A stretch of 64,000 nt of DNA from NCBI GenBank assembly GCA_008692225.1, contig VICG01000014.1, positions 620,001 to 684,000 of the forward strand. Direction: 5' to 3'. The stretch comes from Monilinia fructicola (Eukaryota; Ascomycota; Leotiomycetes; Helotiales; Sclerotiniaceae). The position numbers and the translations under genes were made by a program. Positions 48,574 through 60,762 of this stretch are shown here, one piece after another (position 1 is the stretch's first letter; each line of letters opens with the position of its first letter). The notes under the pieces were generated by a model that was not told the DNA's origin, did not search any database, and saw only the letters and a program-made list of their open reading frames with translations.

Positions 48574-51500
48574 TTCCTGAGGATTTGGAGAGTTAAGTTT
48601 CTTCGGTAGGATTGATGGTTCGTGTCTGGAGCGGAGTTTCAATGATTCCCGAGGTCTTTTCAAGATTAATGAGGGAAGCTTATGATGAGAAGAAGTACAA
48701 AGTCGTTGCGTTTCGCTTTTTCACTGATTGTAGGGTTCCTGCCTATGTGAGTGAATAACATGCTTTGAATTGATTAATCCTGCAAATTCAATATTGACAG
48801 TTGAATCTTTAGTTGAGATGTATCCAGTACTGTCGTTTGTTGGATACAAATATCAAACATCTTGGTGTTTGAAGTTGACGCGTCTAGCGATCGATGAAGC
48901 GATCAATGAACCTAAAAATCTTTGAAAAAGGCATGACGTTGTTTTGCCGCCAGTTGGGCTGAATTTTGATTAGATTGGATTGGGTTGGGTTGGATGGGAT
49001 CACTGGTGGATGGGATTGGATTGGATGGGATGGGATGGGATGCGATTGTCTGTGATTGGGATTAGAAAAAATAAGTTTCCGTCCTCCCGCTATACATCAT
49101 ATAATACATGATTAAAAGCACAATTAAGTTTCTTCGATGTTCATTTCAAATGCAGGTGTTTATATCATACCCGTGGACAATGGACATCCATATTACCGAT
49201 TCTTCCGTCATCGGGAATTCAATTGAAGTCCACGGGTAGATATACTTATACTCCTCGTATTCTTTTCTTGTATTAAAGTCAAAATATTGAGAGAGGGAGA
49301 GAGAGAGAGGGGGGAAGAGAGATGATCTTCTTAAAGTTCAAAAAAGAGAGACTGACTGACTTATGATCCAAATGAAGGATGAATGACCTCGGGAAACGAA
49401 TGAATGAATGGAGTTCAATGAATGAATGAATATACCTACCTAGGTACCTCCAGGGCTAGGTCAATCCCGCTGATACTGTTGTTGTCGTGTAGCCCCCTTT
49501 TCAGAATATAATATAATTCTTATCATTAGACACTGAATCCATCTCTCTCCCCCCTCTCTCTACCTTGATGACCAAGCTACCTACTGTAGGTGTGTATATG
49601 AAGATCAGTTTGTCACTTGTGAATAACATCATCCATGTCTTGAGATCTCAGCCAGGTGTCGTTGAAACATGGTTCAATCTTTAATCTTTCTTATCATGTC
49701 GGGTGGATTGATTCTTCCCAATGCATTTTTTGCACATGTCAAGGGTTCATAACATACAAGGTGAGGTGAGTGAGCACTTACTAATAAGAAGGAAGCACCA
49801 CTGGTGCACTTGGAATTGATGAGTTGATTAGTGACAAAATCATGTGGTTGGTTACTGATCAGTGGTCAGTGATCACTGATCACTGATCACTCGATTGAAG
49901 ACAACTAACTATCTGAAAGGGTTAAATGTCAATAAATAGGGGTGTGACATCTGCCATCTTGTTTGCATTGTTGTACATCCATTCTAGAGATGGTTTGGTG
50001 GATCTGTACCTCACAGGATTATGATCTTTAGCTACATGCGAGATACAGTAGTGAAGATTTAGTTATGGTTGCCATGGTGTACAAAAAATGAAGCCGAGTA
50101 GGGCAGAAACCTTGGCGGGAGAAATGGTCTCCATAAGAATGCATATTGGGAAGAGAGAAGAGGAGAAGAAAGAGGAGAGGAGATCTAGAGGAGAGGAGAC
50201 GGGAGGGGAAGAGGCGAGAGGAGAGAGGCGAGAGGCGAGAGGCGAGGGGAGAGAGGTGAGAGGCGAGGGATGAGAGGCGAGAGGAGACTGGAGGAGGTCA
50301 TTCAGCATAATCTTCATAAGATTGGTTAGATTGGTTAGATTGTATGTATGTATTGAATAGGTAGATAAGATGGTGTTTATTGTTATTTACCTATACTCGT
50401 AATTGGAATAACCTTGGAAACATAGGAGGATCTTTATATGGAGGATATATGGATATATGTGTATGTGTGTATATGTGTATATGTGATAGATGGTATATAA
50501 TGACATACTCGAGTATATTAATATATATATGACTTCACATATCCCAATAACTAAAACCGCCCTTACATTCATTCATTCATTCATTCATTCATACATTCAT
50601 CTTTTCGATTAATAATAAACAATTAAACATTTGTAGATACTCGAGTATATACATATATACATATATACATACTAAGTATACAATTCAAATATTCATCAAT
50701 GAACCATGAACTCATTCAATCCCCCTTCCCCCCTCTCTGCCCCCGTCCCGTCAAACCGTCAATATTTGATGCTCGGCATATGCTTGAGTTGATACCGTAT
50801 TGTCATTGTCCCCATAAACAATTAATCCGCGAGTATCCCGGGGATTCATCCCAGTTGATAAAATATATAAATCACCAAATAATCCTTTCCTCTGCTCGTA
50901 ATGTCGAAATGAAGCATTGAAATTTGAAAGCATTGACAACAATAATAAACTTTAGTATGACCAGGTAAATGGGTACGGTTTGGTTGTCCCAGTTCAACCA
51001 CTTCTTTGTTGACTTTTATTTGAGGGTCTTGAGAGGAGACGATGAGGAGACGATGAGGAGAAGTGTTGTTGTTCGAAGCATAAGTCATCTTTGACCCATC
51101 ATTTATTTATCATTGTCACCATCATTTTTTTATTCTGACCGCCGTTATTATTTATACTCGAGTATTTTATTTTATATTATGTACGGGAGTACTAGGGATG
51201 TCCACGGGTACCTAGGTAGTTAAGGTTACTTATCACTAGTACTAATAGGGATACTAGTGGTATATTTTATCACGATAGTTTGAATTTATAAGTCATTTGA
51301 TTGGTTCATTTTGAAACGATTTAACTTGATTCCTTTACCTTCACATTGAATATAATACTATAGATATTTAAATAATCGATAGCCTTAAATATTTTGATTT
51401 AGATCTTATATAATATAATATAATATAATTAAATTAAATTATTATTTTTACATTTATTCATCTATGGATTGATTTATCTCTATATTACCTCTTATTAGTT

Positions 51501-51831
51501 TATATTTAAATGGGCTTTTAAATAAAAGAACCCTTCCTCTCCTTCTCTCTACTGTATATATAAAAAGCCGTATATAGCCATATCTGGATACGCTAGACCC
51601 ACTTGGGCACTCTTTTGTTTCTATGGGCAACGGGCAACGGCAACGAAAGACCTTGCTTGCTTGATTATTGTACGGAGTAGCTAGCACTTACTTCTTTTTA
51701 GAGCTTCACTAAACAAGGTAGGTGGTAAGGTTGGGATCGTTAGAGTCTCTTCTCAAAAAAAGGTACGGGGGGAACAGCAGTTCTCTAATCCCATTCGCAA
51801 TAGCAAAATCGGATAGCAGAGTAACTTACAT

Positions 51832-51866
<35 letters not shown>

Positions 51867-52715
51867 TACATACATACACACATACACACATATACATACA
51901 CACACGCATACGCACATATACACATATACACACTTCCACCATACAATACACACCGTCCCATACAAGTCTCCAGCGATCCAACTCTCAAAAAACTAAAAAA
52001 AATATTGTTCAACATCTCTCCACCTCACAACCTCAAAACTTTCAATACAGTAACAACTTATTAACATACCATTCATTCATCCATCATCCATCATCCATCA
52101 TTCATCATCCATCCACCCATCCATCCATACATCCATCCACCCATCCATCCATACATCCACCCACCCATCCATCCTTCCATCCTTCCATTCATTCACCCAC
52201 CCATCCATCCATCCATCAACTTCCCCATCCAACAGATTAACCTCATAATTCAAATCCTCCTCTCGACTCGAGATACATACTCGAATTGCGGAAGAAAAAA
52301 GAGGATACCGGTACAATCATACCCTCTGGAATCTGTACTCCGTACAATCAATTGACGCGCTTCATTTCTGTGGAGAAAAAGAAAAAAAAGGGTAACGTTA
52401 GTAGTGAAAGACACAGACGCAGATAACTTCTTATTTTACTTTCCCGGCCCATCAATCAAATACAACGACTTCCCTGTTTACTAGTTATACCCACGACGGT
52501 CATTTGAAATGAGATAGTTTATCGACAAACTCGGCCCTTAAACGGACTGAGCTCAAGGAACAGGAAAACCTTTACTCGAAATTAATTTCTGTCGCTGGCT
52601 TTCCCCAGTGACTTAGGTTCCTCATCTATGATTCGGGAACAGAGGGCTCCTTCAGGTCCACGACCAGACCTTTCCCCAACAAGACAGTAAGAATCATCCA
52701 TATCATCAAACCTTC
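48574..52715. other. Gene-poor spacer with microsatellites and palindromes
   Basis: No gene supported over 4.1 kb. Contents: GGATT/GGGTT pentamers (48970-49045), GA tract (about 49287-49320), overlapping TGATCA-type palindromes (49856-49893), GAGAGGCGA repeats (50170-50290), ATTC tetramers (50568-50592), TATACATA (50640-50670), CA/CATA tracts (51828-51930), and CCAT variants (52078-52222). TACTCGAGTA occurs at 50516, 50638 and 51155; TACCTAGGTA at 49437 and 51209. The last few hundred bases are probably the promoter/5' UTR of the kinase gene. Confidence 0.6.
51825..52222. repeat. CA/CATA microsatellite and (CCAT)n block
   Basis: CACACA/CATACATA repeats (51828-51930) are followed after about 150 bp by degenerate CCAT/CCAC tetramers (52078-52222). 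It lies 0.5-0.9 kb upstream of the kinase gene. Confidence 0.9.
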
Positions 52716-55700
52716 ATGGAGAGGGGAGCCCATCGGCCGCTCATATTCACTAATGCCCTGAACAGCAGGATTTCTGAGAATTATCCCCCCAGCGTAGGCA
52801 CAGGAGGATCGCGTCTGATTGCAGGGAAAGAACCTACATTGCATGCCCCTCCACGAAACAATCACACTTTATTTACATTTGGCGGTCATAACGACGACAA
52901 TTCGGGGTCTTACGATTTTTTGCCATCGCCCAGCTTTGATGACCTTCAAACTAGCATCTCCAATGAACTACAGCTTGCACCACCATATCCGGCATCAGGT
53001 GGGGGAGATACAATGACGAGAGAGAAGGCTGCAATGGGGGAAATCAAAACATCTATCAACAATGGCCGAGGATTGGGCCCTGCGCGTGGAGTTTCTGGAC
53101 CACGCCCGGCAAGAACATCCTCTTTTCAACGCCGGCAGAGTGTAAGCAATCGTCAAGGGAGCGTATCTTCAACCGCTTCTTCCACGGCATCAGGAAATAT
53201 AGATCAGCCATCGGCCCCTCTCGCTGTGCGAACTCGACGAAACCAGTATCCTCCAATCTCTGGTAGTGCCGCATCCAATGCGCCTGCTGCTAGGATCCCG
53301 CGCAAATCTACAGGAGGCGCCGAAGCGGATTATTCGAGCAAGGCAGGGGTTACACCAAGACGACGTCCGAGTCTTGCTCCAAGTACGTCGATGCAATCTC
53401 TGTCCGACATTGCAAGTGCGTCTTCGAGAATGAACACTACAGGAGTACCGAGTTATATGGATGGAGCCCGAGGGACAACAGCCTCGAGATCCGCCAAGAC
53501 TAAATCGCTACAACCTCCATCGAAAGGCCAACCGCAAGTTTCTCTTCAACCTGGCACGCCAGATCACAGCCGATCATCGTCCCTGGCTGCAAAGTCACCA
53601 GGCAAGCCCAATGGGTTAGGAATAGGCGCCAGCACACCATCATCCGCATCGTCAAAGCGAACATCGATTTTGCCGGGTACCTCTCATGCAAGTGGCCTTG
53701 GAGCGAGAACTATCAGCCCTACAGACACTCGAAGGGCTAAACGCTTATCGACTGCTCATGGGGGACCGATTGTGGTTCCAGGTACACCACCCACGCCGCA
53801 ACCCGACTCATACCCTGCCTTTACTCCTCGAGGATCTTCAAGGTCTCCTTCAATGCTGCCTCGAAAAGTCCCTACACCTTCATCGTCCCGAACTACCCCG
53901 GATAGTAATCGTAAGTACAACTCTACCATTTCAGCTGCGTCAAGTTCAAGCTGTAACACATCTCGAAATACTACAGGTTCTTTGCAACCCCGATTGACAT
54001 CACTCGCTCCCTCAACATCGAGGCTACCAACACCGAAATCACGAAATGTCCATAGCTCAGCCGGTAACAATGAAGAGGAAGACGTTCCTCCAGTTCCTGC
54101 GATACCAAAAGCCTATGAATCTCCCAAAGATTCTCCTTCGGAAACCCCTTTTTTTGCCAAGAGGAAATCAAGCATGCCTTTTGATGCTAGCAGTATCAAT
54201 AGTTCTTCAACCAATAGCATCTCTGGTAGGAATTCTGCACGTGAACCAGTTAAAAATGAACGAGAGCCAAAGAGGTCAAGACATGCACCACCCAGCTCCA
54301 ATTCAGACCTTGAACAGCAAAAACAAAATTCTGCAACTCCCAAGAAGAAGAACCTCCAGCCACTCCGTCTTCCGCCGTTGAATCTGTTACCATTAAGTTC
54401 TCCCACGGCTGCAAAGGTCACGGCCATAACCAATCCTCAGCCGTTACCCAATGGTACCATCACACCTCCACCTAAACGGATTAATACCAAAACGCCCAGT
54501 TCTCCCATGACAGCTTCCAAGACCACGTTCTTTTCTCGTCGCACCGAAGATAGATCTGAGCGCCATATGCCTCAAAAGCGGAGCAATAGTTCTATTCATC
54601 ACAGATCTGCAGAGTCTTCCTCGCAGGTGTTTGAAAACAACGCTGGGGCGAAGCCTATACCTATAGCCAACAATCGGCCACCGCCCAGAGAGCCCTCTCC
54701 ATATCTCTCCTCGTCGCTTCCCAAAAATAACGCCGGTCAACACCTCATGCCTCGATCGAAAACCAGCGGTGACTTCACCACAATGGACATCTCGACTGAG
54801 AATAAGCCTGCAAGATTGACAGGGCCACGTGCCTTGAAAGCTAACAGATTGGCTAAGAGTGACACTCCTGCTGCAGAATTGTCAAGTCCCGAAGAACCCC
54901 CCACACCATCCTCAACAAACTCATTGCGAAGAAAGTTAAGTCTCAGTTGGAAGCGATCCGGGTCGAAGAATAATATCAACGCTTCCCACGCAGCAGGCGA
55001 GAGAGAATCCAACCAGCCTCCCCCACCGCCAAAGCATGACAATATGCCACCTCCCAGGTTGCCCGCTTCTGTCACGATGAATAATCTGAGCACGAATAGC
55101 AAGGACATCCCTAGTCCTAGCCCTTCGGTTAAATCGTCAACCACTACGTATCTCAATTCGAGTAGAAGAAAGAGCTCCGTTTCGAGCCTCAATATGATCA
55201 CTGGCCATGACAGGACAAAAAGTGATAGCTGGGGCTTGCATCGAAGCAGCCCAAAGAAAGAAACTTCCACGGACTCTATGGCTTCGGATAGAAATATTCC
55301 CACGGCTACTTCGCGAACCACAACTTCTGTTATGCACAGAATGTTAAACCCGAAGGCATCTAGTAGTAGTATTAGGCATCAGGACCATTGGACCGCTGAT
55401 TTGGACAAGGATGATCTTGTGGCGGATGAAGAAATGAAGAAGCTTGGTAACAAACGAAAGGAAACAGAGCAGGCAGCTCGTCAATTGGATGCTTTGAGGA
55501 AACGTGCCACTCCTAAAGATCGAGCGAGTCCTCAACAAGCTCTCAAACTCGTCTCACATCTTAATATTTACGAAAAAGGGGAAATTGTCGACTACAAGGA
55601 TATCTACTTTTGCGGGACAGCTAGTGCAGCTAAGCATATTGGTCAGCTTCAATCGGATGCCGCCAATTTTGGCTATGACGATGATAGAGGAGATTATCAA

Positions 55701-57033
55701 ATCGCTACTGGAGATCATCTCTCATATCGCTATGAGATTATCGACGTTCTCGGTAAAGGAAGTTTTGGTCAAGTGGTCAGATGCATTGATCACAAGACAG
55801 GTGGGTTGGTAGCTATCAAGATCATCCGAAACAAGAAGAGGTTCCATCAGCAAGCTTTGGTAGAGGTCAACATCCTCCAGAAGTTACGCGAATGGGTATG
55901 TATTTCTAACACCTTCATCACTGGTCTTCAGCTGACCGTTATAGGATCCAAAAAACAAGCACAGCATGGTCAACTTTGTCCAAAGTTTCTATTTCCGCGG
56001 TCATCTTTGCATCTCTACTGAACTTTTAGATATGAATCTCTATGAGCTCATTAAATCAAATGCTTTCCGGGGTTTCTCTCTCAAGATCGTTAGACGATTC
56101 ACAAAACAGATGCTTAGCAGTTTGTTACTTTTGAAGTCAAAGAAAGTAATTCATTGTGATCTGAAACCTGAAAATATCCTCCTCGCACACCCCCTTCATT
56201 CGGAGATTAAGGTTATTGATTTTGGATCAAGTTGTTTCGAGAACGAAAAGGTATATACATATATTCAATCCAGATTTTATCGATCGCCTGAAGTCATTCT
56301 TGGTATGACCTATGGTATGCCCATAGATATGTGGAGTCTTGGATGTATCTTGGCCGAGCTTTACACTGGAGTACCCATCTTTCCTGGTGAGAATGAGCAA
56401 GAACAACTCGCTTGCATCATGGAAGTCTTCGGTCCACCAGAGAAGCATTTGATTGAGAAGAGTACCCGCAAGAAGCTTTTCTTTGATTCTCTAGGAAAGC
56501 CGCGCCTTACTGTATCTTCAAAGGGACGCAGACGTCGGCCATCCTCTAGATCTCTTCAACAAACTATAAAGTGTGATGACGAAGTTTTCCTAGACTTCTT
56601 GGCTCGCTGTCTAAGGTGGGATCCTGAAAAGCGTATGAAGCCCGATGAAGCTGTTAGACATGAGTTCATCACCGGTCATAAACCTGCGCCCCTACCTCGG
56701 GCCAGTACTCGAATCGACTCACCTATCAAGAGGCACAATACTACTGCCGCACCTTCCAGCAATAGACCTTTACCTGAACCTCCTGCCACGAGCTACAAGA
56801 GTAGCACATCTGTTAGACCTCCCGCTGCCGGCACTAGTCCAAGTAAAGCCCTTCCCCGACGACAGTCTAATGCCACAACGTTGACTGGTCCTCCTGGGCC
56901 CAAACGCACAAGCACTGGAAACGTTGTAGTTTCGAGTAGTAGCTTGCCTCGAGTCACCCGAAGTGTAAGTTCGAAACAGGATTTAGCATCGGCAGGGGCA
57001 TCAGCTGCCATGAGTAGTCGGCGGGTAGTATAG
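52716..57033 (+). CDS. DYRK-family protein kinase, Pom1-like cell-polarity kinase
   Basis: Two exons, 52716-55895 and 55945-57033, with a 49-nt phase-0 intron (GTATGT..ATAG), 1422 residues. The first ~900 residues are Ser/Thr/Pro/Arg-rich and disordered, as in Pom1, where this region mediates cortical targeting. A DYRK-homology box (EKGEIVDYKDIYFCG) precedes the kinase domain (about 1006-1302): GKGSFGQVV glycine loop, VAIK Lys1035, HCDLKPEN Asp1132, DFG Asp1152, and activation loop YTYIQSRFYRSPE with the autophosphorylated YxY tyrosines 1164/1166. A 120-residue basic, Ser/Pro-rich tail follows. The HCD form and the YTY loop place it in the DYRK group; the very long N-terminus favours Pom1 over Yak1. 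An additional 5' exon cannot be excluded. Confidence 0.93.
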
Positions 57034-60015
57034 GGGAATGTAATGTATTAAACGAAAAGTGTTGAAGATGAATATAACATTCACAGCACCCATTTGGGTA
57101 CATAAGGAGCGAATTATACGAATAGACGGTCTTTTATTACTCTCTTGCCCCTTTTCTTCTTTTCCTTCGTTTGAAGTTGTCCTTTATTGCATAGCAGCGA
57201 GGTTGGCCGGTGCATTTTTACTTTCCTTTGTATCTTTTTTTCCAGTCTTGCATTGCGCATAACCACAGTATACCCACAACTATACATACCTCATTCGTTT
57301 TAAAAGCACAACGTCGATCACACTTTCTCTACTCTAGTCGGAGGCTTTATCTTTTCAATGGAAGTCTTTTGGCGTTCTTGCGGCAGCAGGGCTGCAGGCT
57401 GGGACAATCTGGAGTATACTTGTGAGCGCGATAAGCATTCACTAATTCCACCACTACAATTTAATTTGACGTCTCTCTTTCACGACATGTTAACCAGGAG
57501 TTTGGGTGTTTGGCTGAAGAGGAAAAGACGGGGTAAAGAATGGTTGGTTGGTGTGTAAGCGAGATACATTCGGAGAGGATGGATTTCAGATGGTATGCAT
57601 GCATGGAGTACCTAGCCGCAGTTGTTGTCAGGTAGCTAGGGAATGGAAAGGAGCGTGAATTGAATTGAATGGAATTGATGAAAAAAGAACCGAGATGAGT
57701 GAGATGAATAAATTATGTATATTAATGTTTGATATTTTTTTTTTCTTTCTTCGTCTTCTTCGTCTTCTTCTTCGTCTTCGTCTTCTTCGTCTTCGTCTTG
57801 TTGTTCTCAGGTGTGCCGGCTGTTTCTAGATGATCTCGCCGGTTTATCATATGTGCTGGTGCTGGCTAGATGATCGCTGGATCCATGCATGGCTTCCTTG
57901 TATGCCTGCATGCAAGCATGAGCTCTGATTTGGATTTTTGCGGGACTGGTACGGAGGGGGCACTTGCGAGCTGAATGGGACGAGATGGAAGCGAGGAAAA
58001 CTGGGGATGTGGGGTGGTGCGGTGGGAATGCGGGTAGGAGTAGGGGTAGGGTAAAGGGTTAGAGGATAGACTAGTCTGGAGCGTGGTGGGTGCGTGGTAC
58101 CGTATGCGGTAGATGCATGATCGTGCGGCTGCGCGTGGCTTACTCGCTGCCTTGGTTGTTTAGTGTATCATGTGAGTGGTGGCGGGTGAGCAGCGAGTGG
58201 CGCGATGTAATAAGAGTCAATTCTATACGATACGATACGATACGATACGATACGAGAAAGAGCAGTAATTTTTGCATGGCGATTTCAATGCTGATGGTGA
58301 CGGTGATGGTGATGGTGACGATGTTGTTAGACGAGTGCTTGATGATACATCGCCACAGATACCTCATCTACCCATCCATCAAGAGCTCTCTCATACCCGC
58401 AAAATAAAACAAGATTAACAAGATACCTTGTTCTTTTTCGATCCTCCACAGGGAAAACAGATCCTCCATGCATCATTGTGAGAAAAGTCAATATCATGGA
58501 TCAAGGTGAATCGTATGTACATATATATTCATCGAATCATTTGATGATGATGATGATGATACTTGTTAACACATGAGATATGCACTTTCTTCCTCCTCTT
58601 GTTGTTGATATAGTTAAAAGAAAGCAAAGCAAAGCAAAGCAAAGCAAAGCAAAGCAAAGCAAAGCAAAGCAGAGATACCAAACCTCAGACAAAAGAAAGA
58701 ACCAAAGGGACAAAGCAAAGATGTCACGTCAAGTTGAGCAATGGATAAGAAAAGATAAGAAAAGATAAGAAAAGAAGAGAAAAGAAAAAAGAAAAAAGAG
58801 AAGATAAGGGAAGAGGGGGGGGGGGGAAAGAAGCTGATGGGAAATAACGAGGTAACATTCTCCCCCCCTCCGCCCCCCTTTGCGATTCCTCCTTCCCACT
58901 CACTCTCTCCCCTCCGCCCCCCCTCTTCACACGGGAAGAAAGAAAGAAAGAAAGGAAGGAAATTCAAAATGTACCCCAGAGGTGGAAAAAGTTCTTATTG
59001 GTTTGCCTCTGTTTGTATTAGGGAGATGGATGGATGGTTGGTTGGGTAGTTAGGTAGTTAGGTAGGTAAGTAATTAGGTACTCCAGTACTCAAGCACATG
59101 ACTTACAAAACAAAACAAAACAAAGCAAAACAAAGCAAAGCATAACCCAAAAATCACATGAAAATGCCACCCACCCACATGCCCCCTACACCTTACCTTG
59201 GTCCGAAAACAGCGTAGAGGATGCTCCTCAGATACCCGTGAACGCGACTGCGTGGCGCTGTGAAGATGGGATGAGAGCGGGGGACAAGAAGAGTTTGGCG
59301 AGAACGGCCTGTGGGAATTGGAATGGGAGAAGGAAAAATGGGAGCATGGATGAGTATTGGAATGAAGGGAGGATGATCGAGTTCTATGATCGAATGGTAT
59401 TGTACTTACATCGTATTCTGGTATCGCAACATGTAGCTAGCAAAGACCAGGAAGTGTCCAAACAAGGTTATAACGGCAACCAAACAAGAAACAATAGACT
59501 TTCATTCTCATGTACTCAAAACGAAGGTTGGTTATGTAGAAATTCATATGTGATTCGCCCTAAATACTATATAAAAAATCAACCCTATCTCTCCCATGAA
59601 AGAGAGAACCTCAACCATATTACCACACATACATCTAGAGCAAATCACTCTTCGCGTTGCATCAAAACCATCCAAACTCCCCAATAACCACTAGGAAAGA
59701 GAGATAGATGGACTTGAAAATGCAATCGCAATCGACGAGAAGCGAAGATGTGAAATATACCAGTTCCTTGCGCCCGCTAAAAACCAATGTATGAACTAAG
59801 ATGTAAATGAGGTGGAATGTTGAGTGGTGCAGTGAGATAATCTGACCCGAGATTTCATGCCGCTGCCGCTGGTGGCGATTAAGGAGGCTGGCCATCTGAA
59901 CTACTGATACGGACTGAACAGTTTGAGGGTCACATTGACACTCAAATGTATACGCCCTTCAGCCTCCCGTATATAATCTCGGGCGGGATTGATGTCCCTC
60001 AAGAGGACCATGTCT
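57034..60015. other. Intergenic region with dense microsatellites
   Basis: No gene called. Contents: TCTTCG/TCTTCT tract (57748-57800), GATAC pentamers (58226-58255), GAT trinucleotides (58543-58560), AAAGC pentamers about 10 units (58621-58671), AAGAT/AAAAG purine strand (58745-58810), G12 (58815-58826), AAAAC/AAAGC (59108-59140). Minus-strand segments at about 59412-59480 (one frame reads FGHFLVFASYMLRYQNT before a GTAAGT) and 59213-59319 (between CACAG and GTAAGG) look exon-like, but no phase-consistent joined protein was recognised. Confidence 0.55.
58543..58826. repeat. (GAT)6, (AAAGC)10, purine-strand repeats and G12
   Basis: A chain of different simple repeats on one strand; the AAAGC tract (58621-58671) is almost perfect, and AAGAT/AAAAG words follow. 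Confidence 0.9.
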
Positions 60016-60762
60016 CTAGATGCCCTTGATGACTTGTGTTCGTTCGGCGTTTAGCTGAGCGGCATTTCGTTCATGACATTCCTTCTTGCACTGTAGTGAA
60101 ACCAGTCAGCACACAATTCCATCTTCATGCATGATTGCCGAAAGTACATCTCCCAATCCAACTTGCCACCATTGAATTTGTTCTTCTCCTGGCCCAAACA
60201 CCCCTTGAAGAACAGACACCCCGAACTCGGACTCGGGGATTACATCATCGGTAAGAGGAGGGCCACTCACGTCTTCTAATTTGACACACTTATGATCTTC
60301 CAACATTCTGTGCTTTCCACAGAATTCACCTTCGCAGAACCCACAGTGTCCTACTATTCTTTGTGCTGCCACGCCACAGTCCTTGTAATTACACTTGATC
60401 TTCTTGGGTGGCATACCGCCTCTGAGGGTCCCAGCGACGTGGATCGTCGAGTCTCGAGTAATATTATTAGAAACGAGAGTTGAAGATGGTGATAAATGTC
60501 GTCCAGCGTGTACAAGACGGAGGGTAGAGGATGGGGAGGATGTGCGGATGGAGAGAAGTTGAGCGAGGTTTGAGATGGTGGCGTCTTCGGGGACAGTTAT
60601 GGGTATTGCTAGATACCGAGTCAGTTGAGGACGATATGAATGAATGGATTTGGAAAAAGACCTACTGTCGCCGGACAAAACTTTAACAAAGATTTGCATT
60701 GATTGTGATTGTAATTCTGGAGAAGTAGATCGAGAGGATGTGGCACTTGAAGGAGTAGACAT
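60016..60762 (-). CDS. Ubiquitin-like plus AN1 zinc-finger protein
   Basis: Three exons: 60762-60666, 60608-60271, 60090-60016 (introns 57 and 180 nt; donors GTAGGT and GTGAGT), 169 residues. A Ser-rich leader of 21 residues is followed by a ubiquitin-like domain (MQIFVKVLSGDT to about 97) ending in LRGG exactly like mature ubiquitin, then MPPKKIK and an AN1 zinc finger: Cys105, Cys110, Cys121, Cys124, Cys129, His132, His138, Cys140. The last exon gives CKKECHERNAAQLNAERTQVIKGI, a conserved tail of fungal AN1 proteins, which confirms the splice. Related AN1 proteins (yeast Cuz1/Tmc1, animal ZFAND4) act with the proteasome/Cdc48 in stress; the same role here is inference. Unspliced reading of intron 2 would stop at 60106 and lose the tail. 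Confidence 0.92.

Noticed and set aside
48574..48663. Extended N-terminus of the peroxin
   Set aside because: The frame is open upstream but begins with TTG and contains no ATG before 48573.
59213..59480. Possible two-exon small membrane protein on the minus strand
   Set aside because: Donors and acceptors exist and one exon reads as a membrane helix, but the phases do not join into a recognised protein and no start exon is clear.
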